Of a stretch of DNA of 53,156 nt, positions 12,490 to 22,662 are shown piece by piece. Origin of the DNA: Microgenomates group bacterium Gr01-1014_7 (GTDB lineage: Bacteria > Patescibacteriota > Microgenomatia > Daviesbacterales > UBA10151); the NCBI GenBank assembly GCA_007376405.1, contig VMGD01000007.1, positions 1 to 53,156 of the forward strand, in the 5' to 3' direction. A program made the position numbers and the translations under genes. The notes below the pieces were generated by a model. That model did no database searches. It was not told where the DNA came from and saw only the letters and a program-made list of their open reading frames with translations. Every line of letters begins with the position of its first letter. Position 1 is the stretch's first letter.

Positions 12490-13119
12490 TCAAATTTGGC
12501 CGGGCATCACAAGCATTAAGTATTCCAAAATGGCCCGGATGTTGACATTTTGCGCTGCCCATTCCTCTGCTTGCAAAAGTTCTTTGACAAAATCTTTATT
12601 AGCCGGGAGATGCTTTCTAAAAAAGATAACTAAAGCATATAAAAATTCTTTTCTATCTTTTAGTTTTTCAATATATTCAAACCGCTCCCCGGTTTCCGAA
12701 TTAATTAATTTTTCTATATCTTTTATATAATCTGACGACTGATGACTAACGACTGATGACTGAATTCTGATTATTTGGCATCTGGAAAGTACAGTTGGCA
12801 AAAATATGGCATCAGAAGGAGCTGCCAAAATTAAAATGGCATCAGGTGGAGGCTCTTCCAGAGTTTTTAAAAGTGCGTTCTGGGCTTCTAAAGTTAGCGC
12901 GGATGCGTCTTCCAAGACTATAACTCTCCCCTTAGCAGAATATGGCTTTAAAGAAAAATGCTCCTTAATTTTTCTGGCCTGTTCAATGCCAAGTTTAGAG
13001 TCGTGAGTGAAATAAAGGAGGTCAGGATGAGGGGTTGGTAGATTATGGCTCGCTAAAATTTTTCTTATCTCCTTCAGTCTTACTTCAAGATCAGGTGAAA
13101 TTAACAGTCTTGCAATCAT
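12490..13119 (-). CDS. holB: DNA polymerase III delta'-like subunit (HolB-like)
   Basis: GRVIVLEDASALTLEAQNALLKTLEEPPPDAILILAAPSDAIFLPTVLSRCQIIRI, typical of clamp-loader AAA+ delta'. Confidence 0.8.
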   Translation of the reverse strand: MIARLLISPDLEVRLKEIRKILASHNLPTPHPDLLYFTHDSKLGIEQARKIKEHFSLKPYSAKGRVIVLEDASALTLEAQNALLKTLEEPPPDAILILAAPSDAIFLPTVLSRCQIIRIQSSVVSHQSSDYIKDIEKLINSETGERFEYIEKLKDRKEFLYALVIFFRKHLPANKDFVKELLQAEEWAAQNVNIRAILEYLMLVMPGQI

Positions 13120-13144
13120 GGGAGAATTCTAACATAATGAATGT

Positions 13145-14851
13145 ATGGCTGCCCAGACTACTCAAGGTAATGCAATTGAGGATATTTTACTAGAACAAGG
13201 TTTGCTTACTCCTGATCAGGTATCTGCAATAAAGCTGGAAAGCATTAATTCCGGTCAGGCAGTTGACAGAATTCTTTTGCATCACAACATTGTGCCGATG
13301 GAAAAAATTGCCCAGGCCAAAGCCCGGATTTTAAATGTCCCATTTGTTAAACTTGAGGGGAAAGCTATCTCTACTGATGTCTTAAACCTTATTCCCGAGC
13401 CGGCTGCCCGCCGCTACCGTATTATTCCCTTTGAAAAATCCGGTGATGAACTTTGGGTGGCCATGGAAGACCCTTTGGATATCCAGATTATCCAGTTTGT
13501 GGAAAAAAGAAGCGGGATGAGGACCAAGCCCTTTTTAGCTTTAACCGATGATATTTTAAAAGCAATTGGTGATCAATATGCTCAAAACTTAACCACAGAT
13601 GTTACTTCGGCACTACGAGAAGTAGAGTCGGTACAACCCGAGCAAGTATTGGGAGTGGGTCCTGAAATTATCAGAGAAGCTCCGGTTTCCAATATAATCA
13701 ACCAGCTTTTGGAATACGCCATAAAATCCCGGGCCTCCGATATCCATATTGAACCCCAGGAGGATAGGACCAGAGTCAGATACAGAATTGACGGGATTCT
13801 GCAGGAAAAAATACTGCTGCCAAAAGGGGTGCATGAGGCTTTGGTTTCCAGAATTAAAATTTTATCTGTTTTAAAAATAGATGAAAAACGTTTACCTCAG
13901 GATGGTCGTTTTACCTTTACCTATGGACAGGCCGAGGTTGATTTGCGTGTTTCCATTATTCCGACCGTTTTTGGAGAAAAAGTGGTCTTGAGGCTTTTGC
14001 CAAAATCCAGCGCCGCCCCGACGCTTTTAGAGTTGGGTCTTAGAGGTGCATCGCTAAAGGCTTTGGAAGCACAGCTTCTTAGAACTCACGGAATTATTTT
14101 AATCTGCGGTCCTACCGGTTCCGGAAAAACCACTACTCTTTACTCTATTCTTGCCAAAATCTCAACCAGCAAAGTAAATGTAGTGACTATTGAGGATCCG
14201 GTTGAGTATCAAATACCCGGTGTTAATCAGGCACAAGTTAATCCGGGAGTGGGATTGACCTTTGCTTCAGCTTTAAGGAGCTTCCTGCGACAGGACCCTA
14301 ATATAATAATGGTAGGTGAGGTTCGTGATACCGAGACTGCCGAGCTGGCAATACAGGCAGCATTAACCGGCCACCAGGTTTTTTCAACAGTTCATACCAA
14401 CTCCGCTTCCGGCGCTCCTCCCAGGCTTTTGGACATGGGAGTTGAGCCCTTTTTACTGACTTCCGCGCTAAATTGCGCTGTGGGACAGCGGGTCGTCAGA
14501 AAAATCTGCACTTATTGCAAGGTAGAATTTAGCGCGCTGCCTGAGGTTATGGAAAACTTTAAACAGGTTTTGGGAAAATTCATGCCTCCGGCATCAGCTT
14601 CGACAAACCTCTCTAAAGGAAAGGGATGTAAGTATTGTGGTAATACAGGATACTTGGGGAGGATTGGGATATTTGAAGTTTTGGTGATAACAGATCAAAT
14701 TGCAAAGCTGGTTTTGGAACATGCCGCTTCTAATTCTATAGAGGAAGCCGCGGTCGGCGTAGGGATGATTACGATGAAGCAGGATGGATATTTGAAAGCG
14801 TTGGAAGGAGTAACAACTTTGGAGGAGGTGCTCCGGGTAGCACAGGACTAA
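13145..14851 (+). CDS. pilB: Type IV pilus assembly ATPase PilB (GspE family)
   Basis: Walker A GPTGSGKTTTLYSIL, VTIEDPVEYQIPGVNQAQVNP, RQDPNIIMVGEVRDTETAELAIQAALTGHQVFSTVHTNSA, C-terminal CxxC pairs. Confidence 0.95.
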   Translation: MAAQTTQGNAIEDILLEQGLLTPDQVSAIKLESINSGQAVDRILLHHNIVPMEKIAQAKARILNVPFVKLEGKAISTDVLNLIPEPAARRYRIIPFEKSGDELWVAMEDPLDIQIIQFVEKRSGMRTKPFLALTDDILKAIGDQYAQNLTTDVTSALREVESVQPEQVLGVGPEIIREAPVSNIINQLLEYAIKSRASDIHIEPQEDRTRVRYRIDGILQEKILLPKGVHEALVSRIKILSVLKIDEKRLPQDGRFTFTYGQAEVDLRVSIIPTVFGEKVVLRLLPKSSAAPTLLELGLRGASLKALEAQLLRTHGIILICGPTGSGKTTTLYSILAKISTSKVNVVTIEDPVEYQIPGVNQAQVNPGVGLTFASALRSFLRQDPNIIMVGEVRDTETAELAIQAALTGHQVFSTVHTNSASGAPPRLLDMGVEPFLLTSALNCAVGQRVVRKICTYCKVEFSALPEVMENFKQVLGKFMPPASASTNLSKGKGCKYCGNTGYLGRIGIFEVLVITDQIAKLVLEHAASNSIEEAAVGVGMITMKQDGYLKALEGVTTLEEVLRVAQD

Positions 14852-15903
14852 TGAATATACAGCAGCTATTAGATCTAACTATTGCCAGAAATGCTTCGGA
14901 TTTACACCTTTCTGTAGGATTTCCCCCTACCCTGCGGATTCATGGAGATATGATTCCGGTTATAGGTGAAGCTCCTTCGACCCCTGAACAGATTGAAAGC
15001 TTAATCCAGCCGCTCCTTTCAGATATTCAAAAACAGATTTATAAACAAAATTTTGAGCTGGATTTTTCTTTTGATTTTGAGTCCAAAGCCCGATTTAGAG
15101 TCAATATTTACCGGCAAAAAGGTTATGTTGCTGTCGCTCTAAGGCTGATTCCTTTCAGGATTCCTCCCCTTGCACAGCTCGGTCTTCCCCCGGTTGTGAG
15201 TAAACTAACAGAACTTAAACAGGGCTTTATTCTGGTAACCGGTCCAACCGGTCATGGAAAATCTACTACCCTGGCTTCTTTTATAAACAAAATTAATCAG
15301 GAGAGAGCAGTACACGTTATTACCGTAGAAGATCCGATTGAATACGTCTATCCGCCGGGCAAATCTTTGATTGAACAAAGGGAAATGTATAAAGACACCA
15401 GATCCTGGAATAATGCGCTGCGTTCGGCCCTGAGGCAGGATCCGGATGTGGTACTTGTTGGAGAAATGAGAGATTTGGAAACAATTTCATCGGCCATGAC
15501 TATAGCTGAAACAGGCCATTTGGTTTTTGCCACCCTTCATACTAACTCGGCTGCTCAGTCTGTAGACCGTATAATAGATGTTTTTCCTGAAATTCAACAA
15601 CCACAAATTAGACTTCAGCTGGCTTCAACTTTAGAGGCAATTATATCCCTGCGACTTATTCCGACAGTACAACCCGGCAGGACTCTGGCCGCAGAGCTTT
15701 TATTTGCCACTCCTGCTGTTAGGAATGTTATCAGGGAGGGAAAATCTTACCTTACAGACAACATAATTGAAACTTCTGCTGAGCAGGGTATGCAAATTCT
15801 TGAGCGCTCTTTGGCCGGTCTGGTTAAGACAGGAAAGGTATCGGAGGAGGTAGCCTCAAGGTATGCTTTGCGACCTGAGCTTTTAGCTAAGTTACTTAGG
15901 TAA
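14851..15903 (+). CDS. pilT: Type IV pilus retraction ATPase PilT
   Basis: ARNASDLHLSVGFPPTLRIHGDM, GPTGHGKSTTLASFINKIN, RQDPDVVLVGEMRDLETISSAMTIAETGHLVFATLHTNSAAQSVDRIIDVFP. Confidence 0.95.
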   Translation: MNIQQLLDLTIARNASDLHLSVGFPPTLRIHGDMIPVIGEAPSTPEQIESLIQPLLSDIQKQIYKQNFELDFSFDFESKARFRVNIYRQKGYVAVALRLIPFRIPPLAQLGLPPVVSKLTELKQGFILVTGPTGHGKSTTLASFINKINQERAVHVITVEDPIEYVYPPGKSLIEQREMYKDTRSWNNALRSALRQDPDVVLVGEMRDLETISSAMTIAETGHLVFATLHTNSAAQSVDRIIDVFPEIQQPQIRLQLASTLEAIISLRLIPTVQPGRTLAAELLFATPAVRNVIREGKSYLTDNIIETSAEQGMQILERSLAGLVKTGKVSEEVASRYALRPELLAKLLR

Positions 15904-15922
15904 CTTAAGTCACTTAAAAATT

Positions 15923-17125
15923 ATGGCCGAGTTTCTCTATAAAGCTAAAGATAATAAAGGAGAAGATCATGCCGGATCTGTTCAGTCTACCGATGTCCAT
16001 CAAGCGGCCTCGGCTCTCCGCAGGCGGGGGTTAATTGTTATCACGTTAAAACTTAAAGAATCGACAGGTAACAGGTTTTTAGGACGACTATTCAATAGGG
16101 TCAATTTTTCCGAATTAGTTATACTCACAAGACAATTGGCCACCATGGTTTCATCGGGCCTGGTTTTATCCGATGCCATAGATATTTTGTATGAGCAAGA
16201 AACAAATAAAACCTTAAAAAAAGCCCTGGAAGAAATTTCACAGGATATAAGGGGGGGGTTAACTTTGGCTCAGGCTTTGGGAAAGCATCCAAACATTTTC
16301 CCCAGGCTTTATGTGAACCTGGTTAAAGCTGGTGAGGCTTCGGGAAAGCTGGATCAGGTACTTCTGCAAATGGCCGACGGCCTGGAAAAACAAAGAGAAT
16401 TTCAGGCAAAAATCAAGGGAGCAATGATATATCCGGCAGTAGTTTTGGGAATGATGGTGGTAGTTATTATTATAATGATGGTGTTTGTCATACCAAAATT
16501 GATTACGCTTTACCAGCAATCAACCATTGAGCTTCCGCTTCCAACTAAGATTTTGATTGCGACTTCCAATCTTTTTGTCCAATTTTGGTGGCTGGGACTT
16601 ACTTTACTGATTGTAATAATCATTGCTTTCAACAGGTGGAATAAAACGGAGGAAGGCAGATTTTTTATAGGTAAGATGCTTTTGAGAATGCCTTTGGCCG
16701 GCAAAATCATTATCAGCGTGACTTTAACCAATTTTAACAGAACTTTTGGGCTGTTAACATCTGCAGGTATCCCCCTTTTGGAATCCATAGGAATAGTTTC
16801 CGATCTGACAGACAATCCGGTTTTTAAAAAATCGCTAAAAGAAGCTTATGATGGGGTTGAAAGAGGTTTGCCCTTTTCTTCTCTTCTGACGGCTGCCGTT
16901 TTCCCCAAAATAGTCGGACAAATGGTTAATGTTGGGGAGCAAACCGGTAAGGTGGACGAGATTTTTTTTAAACTTGCTGACTACTTTGAGTCGGAATCGG
17001 ATCATATGATTAAAAACTTAACAGTGGCTATTGAGCCAATAGTATTGATTATTCTGGGTGTGGGTGTAGCTTTTCTGGTTATTTCAATTATCCTACCTAT
17101 ATACAAGTTAACTACCTCATTCTGA
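15923..17125 (+). CDS. pilC: Type IV pilus inner membrane platform protein PilC (GspF family)
   Basis: ELVILTRQLATMVSSGLVLSDAIDIL, MVNVGEQTGKVDEIFFKLADYFE, three hydrophobic segments. Confidence 0.93.
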   Translation: MAEFLYKAKDNKGEDHAGSVQSTDVHQAASALRRRGLIVITLKLKESTGNRFLGRLFNRVNFSELVILTRQLATMVSSGLVLSDAIDILYEQETNKTLKKALEEISQDIRGGLTLAQALGKHPNIFPRLYVNLVKAGEASGKLDQVLLQMADGLEKQREFQAKIKGAMIYPAVVLGMMVVVIIIMMVFVIPKLITLYQQSTIELPLPTKILIATSNLFVQFWWLGLTLLIVIIIAFNRWNKTEEGRFFIGKMLLRMPLAGKIIISVTLTNFNRTFGLLTSAGIPLLESIGIVSDLTDNPVFKKSLKEAYDGVERGLPFSSLLTAAVFPKIVGQMVNVGEQTGKVDEIFFKLADYFESESDHMIKNLTVAIEPIVLIILGVGVAFLVISIILPIYKLTTSF

Positions 17126-17204
17126 GGACTTGACTAAATAGATAATAGTATGACTACAATAAGTTATTAGACAAAATTTAATTTTTGAGAGGGGGTGAAT
17201 ATTT

Positions 17205-17741
17205 TTGAAAAAATCTGCCCATGGGTTCACTTTAGTTGAACTTTTGGTTGTTATTGCAATTATTGCCATATTGGCAGCAGTGGTTGTTTTAATCATTAAT
17301 CCGCTGGAGCTGACAAGACGAGGTAGGGACGCGGCCAGACTTTCTGATTTGGCAAATCTTCAAAATGCCATCAATGTTGCTGTACAGGAAGCAACAGGTT
17401 CGGGTGCTGTAGCAGTGCTTTGTAAGCAGTCAGGTAGCTATCCTTGTGAAGGATCTTCAAACGTAGGTACCAGAGTATCAGACGGTACGGGTTGGGTAAA
17501 GACAGATATGTCTGCTGCGAAGAGCGTTTCTGTTTCCACTCTTCCGGTTGATCCTGTTAACGATACGACCCTTCATTATAAGTATTGCGCGAATAACGAT
17601 GCCTGGGAAATAGATACCAAATTGGAATCTTCTCAACAGAGTGGAAAAATGACCGGAGATGGTGGAAATGATACTACTGTGTATGAGGTGGGATCTAATT
17701 TGAGTTTGATTGCTACTTCCGGTGGATCATGTACATATTAG
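17205..17741 (+). CDS. Type IV pilin-like protein
   Basis: Prepilin motif HGFTLVELLVVIAIIAILAAVV. TTG start preceded by a purine-rich RBS (gagagggggtg). Confidence 0.9.
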   Translation: MKKSAHGFTLVELLVVIAIIAILAAVVVLIINPLELTRRGRDAARLSDLANLQNAINVAVQEATGSGAVAVLCKQSGSYPCEGSSNVGTRVSDGTGWVKTDMSAAKSVSVSTLPVDPVNDTTLHYKYCANNDAWEIDTKLESSQQSGKMTGDGGNDTTVYEVGSNLSLIATSGGSCTY

Positions 17742-18643
17742 GTTTGGGATTTATCGTGGGTACGGCTTTAGGCAGCTTTGCTAAGGCAATAGCCGACCGA
17801 AGTCTTACCAACAGGTCTTTTTGGGGAAGGTCGTGCTGCGAGGGGTGTAAAAAAAACCTGCCCTGGTACGACCTTCTTCCGGTTTTTTCCTTTTTTCTTC
17901 TTCATGGGAAATGCAGGTATTGCCGGAAAGGCATAGGCATAGAATATCTTCTGGTTGAGGTAGTAATGGGAGTTTTGATTGGTTATCTTTTTAACCAGCA
18001 GGTTTCTAATTTTCAATTTTCAATTTTTAATTTTAAATTTCTCATTTTTATTATTGACCTACTTTTTAAAACATTCTTTATTACAGTTTTAGTTGCGCTT
18101 TTTTTGACCGATATCAAAAAAATGCTTATACCGGATCGGGTGGTATTGCCTGCAATCGTCATAAGTATAGTTTTTATAATTTTCATAACCGTTATGAAAA
18201 TTACATTTTTATATTTTTCATTAAATCAAACCCGCATTGGCCAATTACTTCTTCCTCCACATAGTGATTATTTTCAGAGGCATGCTTTAATGATAGCAGA
18301 GCCGCTTTTTTTGGGAATACTCATGGGAGTGTTAATTGGCGGATTCTTTATGGCTTTAATTATTATTACAAGAGGGAAGGGTATGGGAGGTGGAGATGTT
18401 AAGCTGGGGGCATTAATGGGTCTTGTCCTGGGTTTCCCAAATTCTATATTGGCACTGATGGTTGCCTTTTTGTCGGGGGCTATCATATCTTTAATTCTGA
18501 TTTTTGGCGGGAAGAAGCATCTAAAATCCGCCATCCCATTCGGACCCTTTTTAGTGTTTGGTAGCCTGGTTGCCCTGTTTTTTGGAAAAGAAATTTTTAA
18601 CAGGTATCTCGGACTTGACATCGGAGGAAATTTATTCAAATAA
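17729..18643 (+). CDS. pilD: Prepilin peptidase PilD
   Basis: CEGCKKNLPWYDLLPVFSFFLLHGKCRYC...IGIEYLLVE, FLTDIKKMLIPDRVVLPA, GKGMGGGDVKLGALMGLVLGFP. Confidence 0.93.
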   Translation: MYILGLGFIVGTALGSFAKAIADRSLTNRSFWGRSCCEGCKKNLPWYDLLPVFSFFLLHGKCRYCRKGIGIEYLLVEVVMGVLIGYLFNQQVSNFQFSIFNFKFLIFIIDLLFKTFFITVLVALFLTDIKKMLIPDRVVLPAIVISIVFIIFITVMKITFLYFSLNQTRIGQLLLPPHSDYFQRHALMIAEPLFLGILMGVLIGGFFMALIIITRGKGMGGGDVKLGALMGLVLGFPNSILALMVAFLSGAIISLILIFGGKKHLKSAIPFGPFLVFGSLVALFFGKEIFNRYLGLDIGGNLFK

Positions 18644-18652
18644 TAAGTCAAG

Positions 18653-19138
18653 GTGAAAAAATCTGCTCTGAGTAAACGTTGTGAATCGAAGGGTTTTACC
18701 TTGGTTGAACTTCTCGTAGTTATTACTGTTATTGCAATACTTTCCGCCATCGGACTGGCTGTTTTCAATGGGGTTCAACCCAGAGCAAGGAATGACGCAA
18801 GAAAAGCGGACTTAGATTCTATCAGTAAAGCTCTGGAGGTTAATAAAACCAATAGTAGTTATGTAGCTTTAGCAGATAGTCAATTCGCGACAGGTAAAAT
18901 ACCATTGAAAGATCCTCAGGGTTTGGTCTATTGTGGAAATGTCACAGTCAATAGTACACCATCAGATATAACAGCTGCGCCAACTGCTTCAGTCTGTACA
19001 TCATCCGCCGACTATAGTCCAATTAGTACTACTGTTCCAGTTCTCGCAGCAGGGGCAACATCCTGGAAAATTTGTACCTGGTTGGAAGCTGAGGGAGGAA
19101 ATCCCGCAGGGGCTTATTGTATTAAGAGCGCCCAATAA
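18653..19138 (+). CDS. Type IV pilin-like protein
   Basis: KGFTLVELLVVITVIAILSAIGLAVFNGVQPRARNDARKADL. Confidence 0.9.
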   Translation: MKKSALSKRCESKGFTLVELLVVITVIAILSAIGLAVFNGVQPRARNDARKADLDSISKALEVNKTNSSYVALADSQFATGKIPLKDPQGLVYCGNVTVNSTPSDITAAPTASVCTSSADYSPISTTVPVLAAGATSWKICTWLEAEGGNPAGAYCIKSAQ

Positions 19139-19142
19139 CACT

Positions 19143-19631
19143 ATGAAAAAATTACTGCCCAATAAACGCGGGTTTACCCTGGTTGAACTTTTGGTAGTCG
19201 TTTCAATAATTGCTGTTTTATCGGCAATTGGTCTGGCTATATTTGGAAATACACAAAAAGCTGCTAGAGATGCCAGAAGAAGGGATGATATAAATTCTAT
19301 TGCTCAAGCTATGGAGATAAATTATGGTAAAACAACCGGGGGTCAATATGATCCCCTTGCAGCAGCAATGTTTTCATCAGGGACTGTACCAAGAGATCCG
19401 ATTAGCACAAGCGCTACACCGGATAGCGCCTGTCCGGGTGTGTGTCAATATTGTGTCAGACAAGGATCAGGCACTCAAGCAGGAGCTGTTTGTACTCAGG
19501 CAGTTACAGACATAGCAGCTCCAAATATGCCATTAGGAGGGGCATCCAATCCAAACTGGATAGTATGCGCTAATTTAGAAGCTCCCAAAGTAGGTGATCC
19601 TACATTTTACTGTCGTAAGAATCAACAATAA
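19143..19631 (+). CDS. Type IV pilin-like protein
   Basis: RGFTLVELLVVVSIIAVLSAIGLAIFGNTQKAARDARRRDD. Confidence 0.9.
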   Translation: MKKLLPNKRGFTLVELLVVVSIIAVLSAIGLAIFGNTQKAARDARRRDDINSIAQAMEINYGKTTGGQYDPLAAAMFSSGTVPRDPISTSATPDSACPGVCQYCVRQGSGTQAGAVCTQAVTDIAAPNMPLGGASNPNWIVCANLEAPKVGDPTFYCRKNQQ

Positions 19632-20083
19632 TGAATTCCCGGGGATTCACTCTTATTGAACTAATGATAGTTGTTACTATCATTGCTATTTTATCTTCAG
19701 TTGGCATAGTTTATTACGGCAATTTCTTAAAAAATTCAAGGGACGCCAAAAGACAATCGGACTTAAAGTTTATTCAGTCAGCCCTGGAAGAATATCATGC
19801 GGATGCTCTTCACTATCCCCCTTCAGGCGATGTTATTCCAGGTGGTCAGCTATCATATGGTCCTTCTGGTTCTGCTAAAATCTACCTCAATCAAATCCCG
19901 GTCGATCCGCTTCGCATACCTCCTTATTTATACAGACCATCCGGCACAGGTTGTGATTCAGTTTCTCAAAACTGTACCAATTATTGTCTATATGCAAAAA
20001 TGGAAGGAACGAATCCTTCACATGGTGATTCGGCTTGCAACCCCCCGCCCGAAGGATACAACTATGGAGTGACAAGACCATAA
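19631..20083 (+). CDS. Type IV pilin-like protein
   Basis: RGFTLIELMIVVTIIAILSSVGIVYYGNFLKNSRDAKRQSDLKFIQSALEEY. Confidence 0.9.
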   Translation: MNSRGFTLIELMIVVTIIAILSSVGIVYYGNFLKNSRDAKRQSDLKFIQSALEEYHADALHYPPSGDVIPGGQLSYGPSGSAKIYLNQIPVDPLRIPPYLYRPSGTGCDSVSQNCTNYCLYAKMEGTNPSHGDSACNPPPEGYNYGVTRP

Positions 20084-20104
20084 GATTTATGCTACGTTTA
20101 ATGT

Positions 20105-20617
20105 ATGCGGGGCTACACTCTGATTGAACTTCTGATTGTAATGTTAATAATGTCCATTATTGGAGTAACAGGGTATGTAAATTATAAGGATTATGCAATA
20201 AGGAAGGAAACAGAAAAAGCTCTGGGTCAAATTCAAACAATTTTAAGATTGGCCCAAACCAATGCCACAACATCCACAGTGTGTAACGGTTTGGGTGGAG
20301 CTTCATGGTCGGTGCAGTTTGAAACCGATCAAAAGACAATCACGCTTGTTTGCGGTCCAGCAAACTCTTCACAGAAAACCTATTCTCTTGAAAACGTCAA
20401 AATCTCATCCATTGCAGGTAGTGGATGTCAGGAGATTGGTTTTAGCTCACCTGTAATTATAACCTATTCATCCGGGCAGGGTGCATTGACAATTTCACCA
20501 TCTGAAAATTGTTTACAAAATGCCAGCACGATCAGGTTTACAGTCGAAAATACTAAAGATAGCAATGTTACTAAAGTTTTTAATCTTTCAAAGGGGGGAG
20601 CTGTAAATGCACAGTAA
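20105..20617 (+). CDS. Minor pilin-like protein (GspH/FimT-like)
   Basis: MRGYTLIELLIVMLIMSIIGVTGYVNYKDY. Confidence 0.8.
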   Translation: MRGYTLIELLIVMLIMSIIGVTGYVNYKDYAIRKETEKALGQIQTILRLAQTNATTSTVCNGLGGASWSVQFETDQKTITLVCGPANSSQKTYSLENVKISSIAGSGCQEIGFSSPVIITYSSGQGALTISPSENCLQNASTIRFTVENTKDSNVTKVFNLSKGGAVNAQ

Positions 20618-21095
20618 CCAAAAAGGACAGACTCTCTTAGAATTAATTGTAGTAATGTCTGTAGCAGTAATGGTAGTGGGAGCTTTGGTTTTTGCAACAA
20701 TATCATCTTTGCGAAATGCCCAGTTTGCCAAGAATCAAGCTCAGGCTACCAAGCTGGCACAAGATGGATTGGAAAAAGTCAGAAGTTTACGGGATAGGGA
20801 TACAGAAGGATCTGTCTCTTATCAAAGTACAACCAGCAAATTTAGTGATCTTTGGCCTATTCCGTTCACTTGCGGTGCCGGCGGAAATTGTTATTTCCAT
20901 TTTAATAGCAGCGAGACGATTTTTATTGGTGAGAATTCTTCCCAATCGATACCCCCTTTTCAAAGGCAATTTTTAATAGAAGATGAAAACGGCTCCGGCA
21001 TGACTCAAAAGCGAGTTACCTCCGTAGTAAAATGGACTGATTTTTCAGGGACCCATGAATCAAGACTGACAACTATTTTAAGGAGAATACAATGA
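20607..21095 (+). CDS. Minor pilin-like protein (PilV-like)
   Basis: KGQTLLELIVVMSVAVMVVGALVFATISSLRNAQFAKNQAQATKLAQDGLEKVRSLRD. Confidence 0.8.
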   Translation: MHSNQKGQTLLELIVVMSVAVMVVGALVFATISSLRNAQFAKNQAQATKLAQDGLEKVRSLRDRDTEGSVSYQSTTSKFSDLWPIPFTCGAGGNCYFHFNSSETIFIGENSSQSIPPFQRQFLIEDENGSGMTQKRVTSVVKWTDFSGTHESRLTTILRRIQ

Positions 21096-21730
21096 AACAA
21101 AAAGGCTTAACCTTGATAGAACTGTTGGTGGTGATGGCGGTTTTGGCAATTGCCGGGACGTTTATTTTCAATATTTTTACCTCAACTTTGCGTGGCAGCA
21201 ATAAAACTCAAATACTCGGTGTAATCAAGCAAAACGGTCAGGCAGTTCTGGAAACTATGGATAAAACAATCAGGAACTCTGATAATGTGGTCTGTCCCTT
21301 TTTTCTTTCCCCCACCGACATAACCTCTTCTTCAAATACTTTAGTGACGGTTAAAAACGGTATTTATACCCGGTACAGATTTTTCCCTCCGGAACAAGAA
21401 GCTAATGGCCTGATTAAGCAGGATAATCCTGTTAAACAAAATGTCGGAGAGACTACAATAGAAGAGACTGATCCTCAGTTTGTTGACAGAATCTGTAATG
21501 TTAGTTCTTTGTTAAGTAATGCAGTGTTTTTGACTGATACAAATCCCCAGACAGGAGTTTCCATTTCAATCCAAAGCGGACAGAGTGGTATTTTTACTAG
21601 GAACAGATCGTCCGGATTTAAAGATAAGGTAACAATTAAATTCACAGTAAAGCCAGGGGTGGGAGTATCCATCTCAGTATCAGGTCAAATAGATCCGGTT
21701 CTATTTCAAACAACTATAAATTTAAGATGA
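21092..21730 (+). CDS. Minor pilin-like protein (PilW/GspJ-like)
   Basis: KGLTLIELLVVMAVLAIAGTFIFNIFTSTLRGSNKTQ. Confidence 0.8.
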   Translation: MKQKGLTLIELLVVMAVLAIAGTFIFNIFTSTLRGSNKTQILGVIKQNGQAVLETMDKTIRNSDNVVCPFFLSPTDITSSSNTLVTVKNGIYTRYRFFPPEQEANGLIKQDNPVKQNVGETTIEETDPQFVDRICNVSSLLSNAVFLTDTNPQTGVSISIQSGQSGIFTRNRSSGFKDKVTIKFTVKPGVGVSISVSGQIDPVLFQTTINLR

Positions 21731-22662
21731 AACACTTCGACGCAGTTTATCCCGAGCGAAGTCGAGGGACTCAGTGTAAACAAAAAGGACAAATTATTCT
21801 GATCTTAATAATGGTTATGACTGTGGCTTTGGGGATTGGGCTTTCTATTGTCCAAAAAAGCCTGGTGGATATTTCCACTGCTTCTAAAGTGGAACAATCA
21901 TCCCGGGCCTTTTCCGCTGCAGAGGCAGGAGTGGAAAAGGCATTACAAGAAAATACTAATTGTCAGAACTGTAAAGATTTTACCGATAATAGTTCCAGCA
22001 TAAAGGAGATTACAGGTACAGATTTAATTCCTCCTGCTGCAACTGCCGGCAACCGGCAGGTTGCTTTAGAATTTCCTCCTTTGGCCAAAGAAGATGTTGT
22101 TCAAGTTTGGTTGGCTGATTATACTTCTTCGTCCAATCCTCCTCAAACTTATTATAACCAAAACCGTCTGGACGTTTATTGGGGAGCAACCGGGATTATT
22201 GATCCGGATAACAAACCCGCTATCGAAATAAAAGTAATTTATTTTGATGGCAGTTATCAGGTTAAACCTTTTTATCTAGACTCAAATAGTTCAAGAGTAG
22301 CTTCTAATGGATTTACTAATGCCTCTGGAGACTGCACTTCGCCTACTATAACTACTACTTCCGGGAGCAATAGACAATTCTTTTGCAGATCATCTCTTTC
22401 TGGTTTAACTCTTCCCTTAATGTTAATACGGGTTCGACTGCTTTATAGTTCTATCAGCCAACCTTTGGCAGTACAAGCAGGCGTAACTTGTCCAACGGAG
22501 CCTTGTGCAGCGTATTCCCTTCCTGCTCAAGCAAAGGAAATTATCTCAACGGGAGTATCTGGTGAAACACAAAGGAAAGTCAAAGTTTTCCTACTCAACA
22601 AAGTAGTGCCTCCCTTTTTTGATTATGCAATTTTCTCGGCAGGAGAGATTAATAAGCAATGA
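21727..22662 (+). CDS. PilX-like pilus assembly protein with repeat-derived N-terminal extension
   Basis: KGQIILILIMVMTVALGIGLSIVQKSLVDISTASKVEQSSRAFSAAEAGVEKAL, preceded by DAVYPERSRGTQ encoded by a palindromic repeat. Confidence 0.75.
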   Translation: MKHFDAVYPERSRGTQCKQKGQIILILIMVMTVALGIGLSIVQKSLVDISTASKVEQSSRAFSAAEAGVEKALQENTNCQNCKDFTDNSSSIKEITGTDLIPPAATAGNRQVALEFPPLAKEDVVQVWLADYTSSSNPPQTYYNQNRLDVYWGATGIIDPDNKPAIEIKVIYFDGSYQVKPFYLDSNSSRVASNGFTNASGDCTSPTITTTSGSNRQFFCRSSLSGLTLPLMLIRVRLLYSSISQPLAVQAGVTCPTEPCAAYSLPAQAKEIISTGVSGETQRKVKVFLLNKVVPPFFDYAIFSAGEINKQ

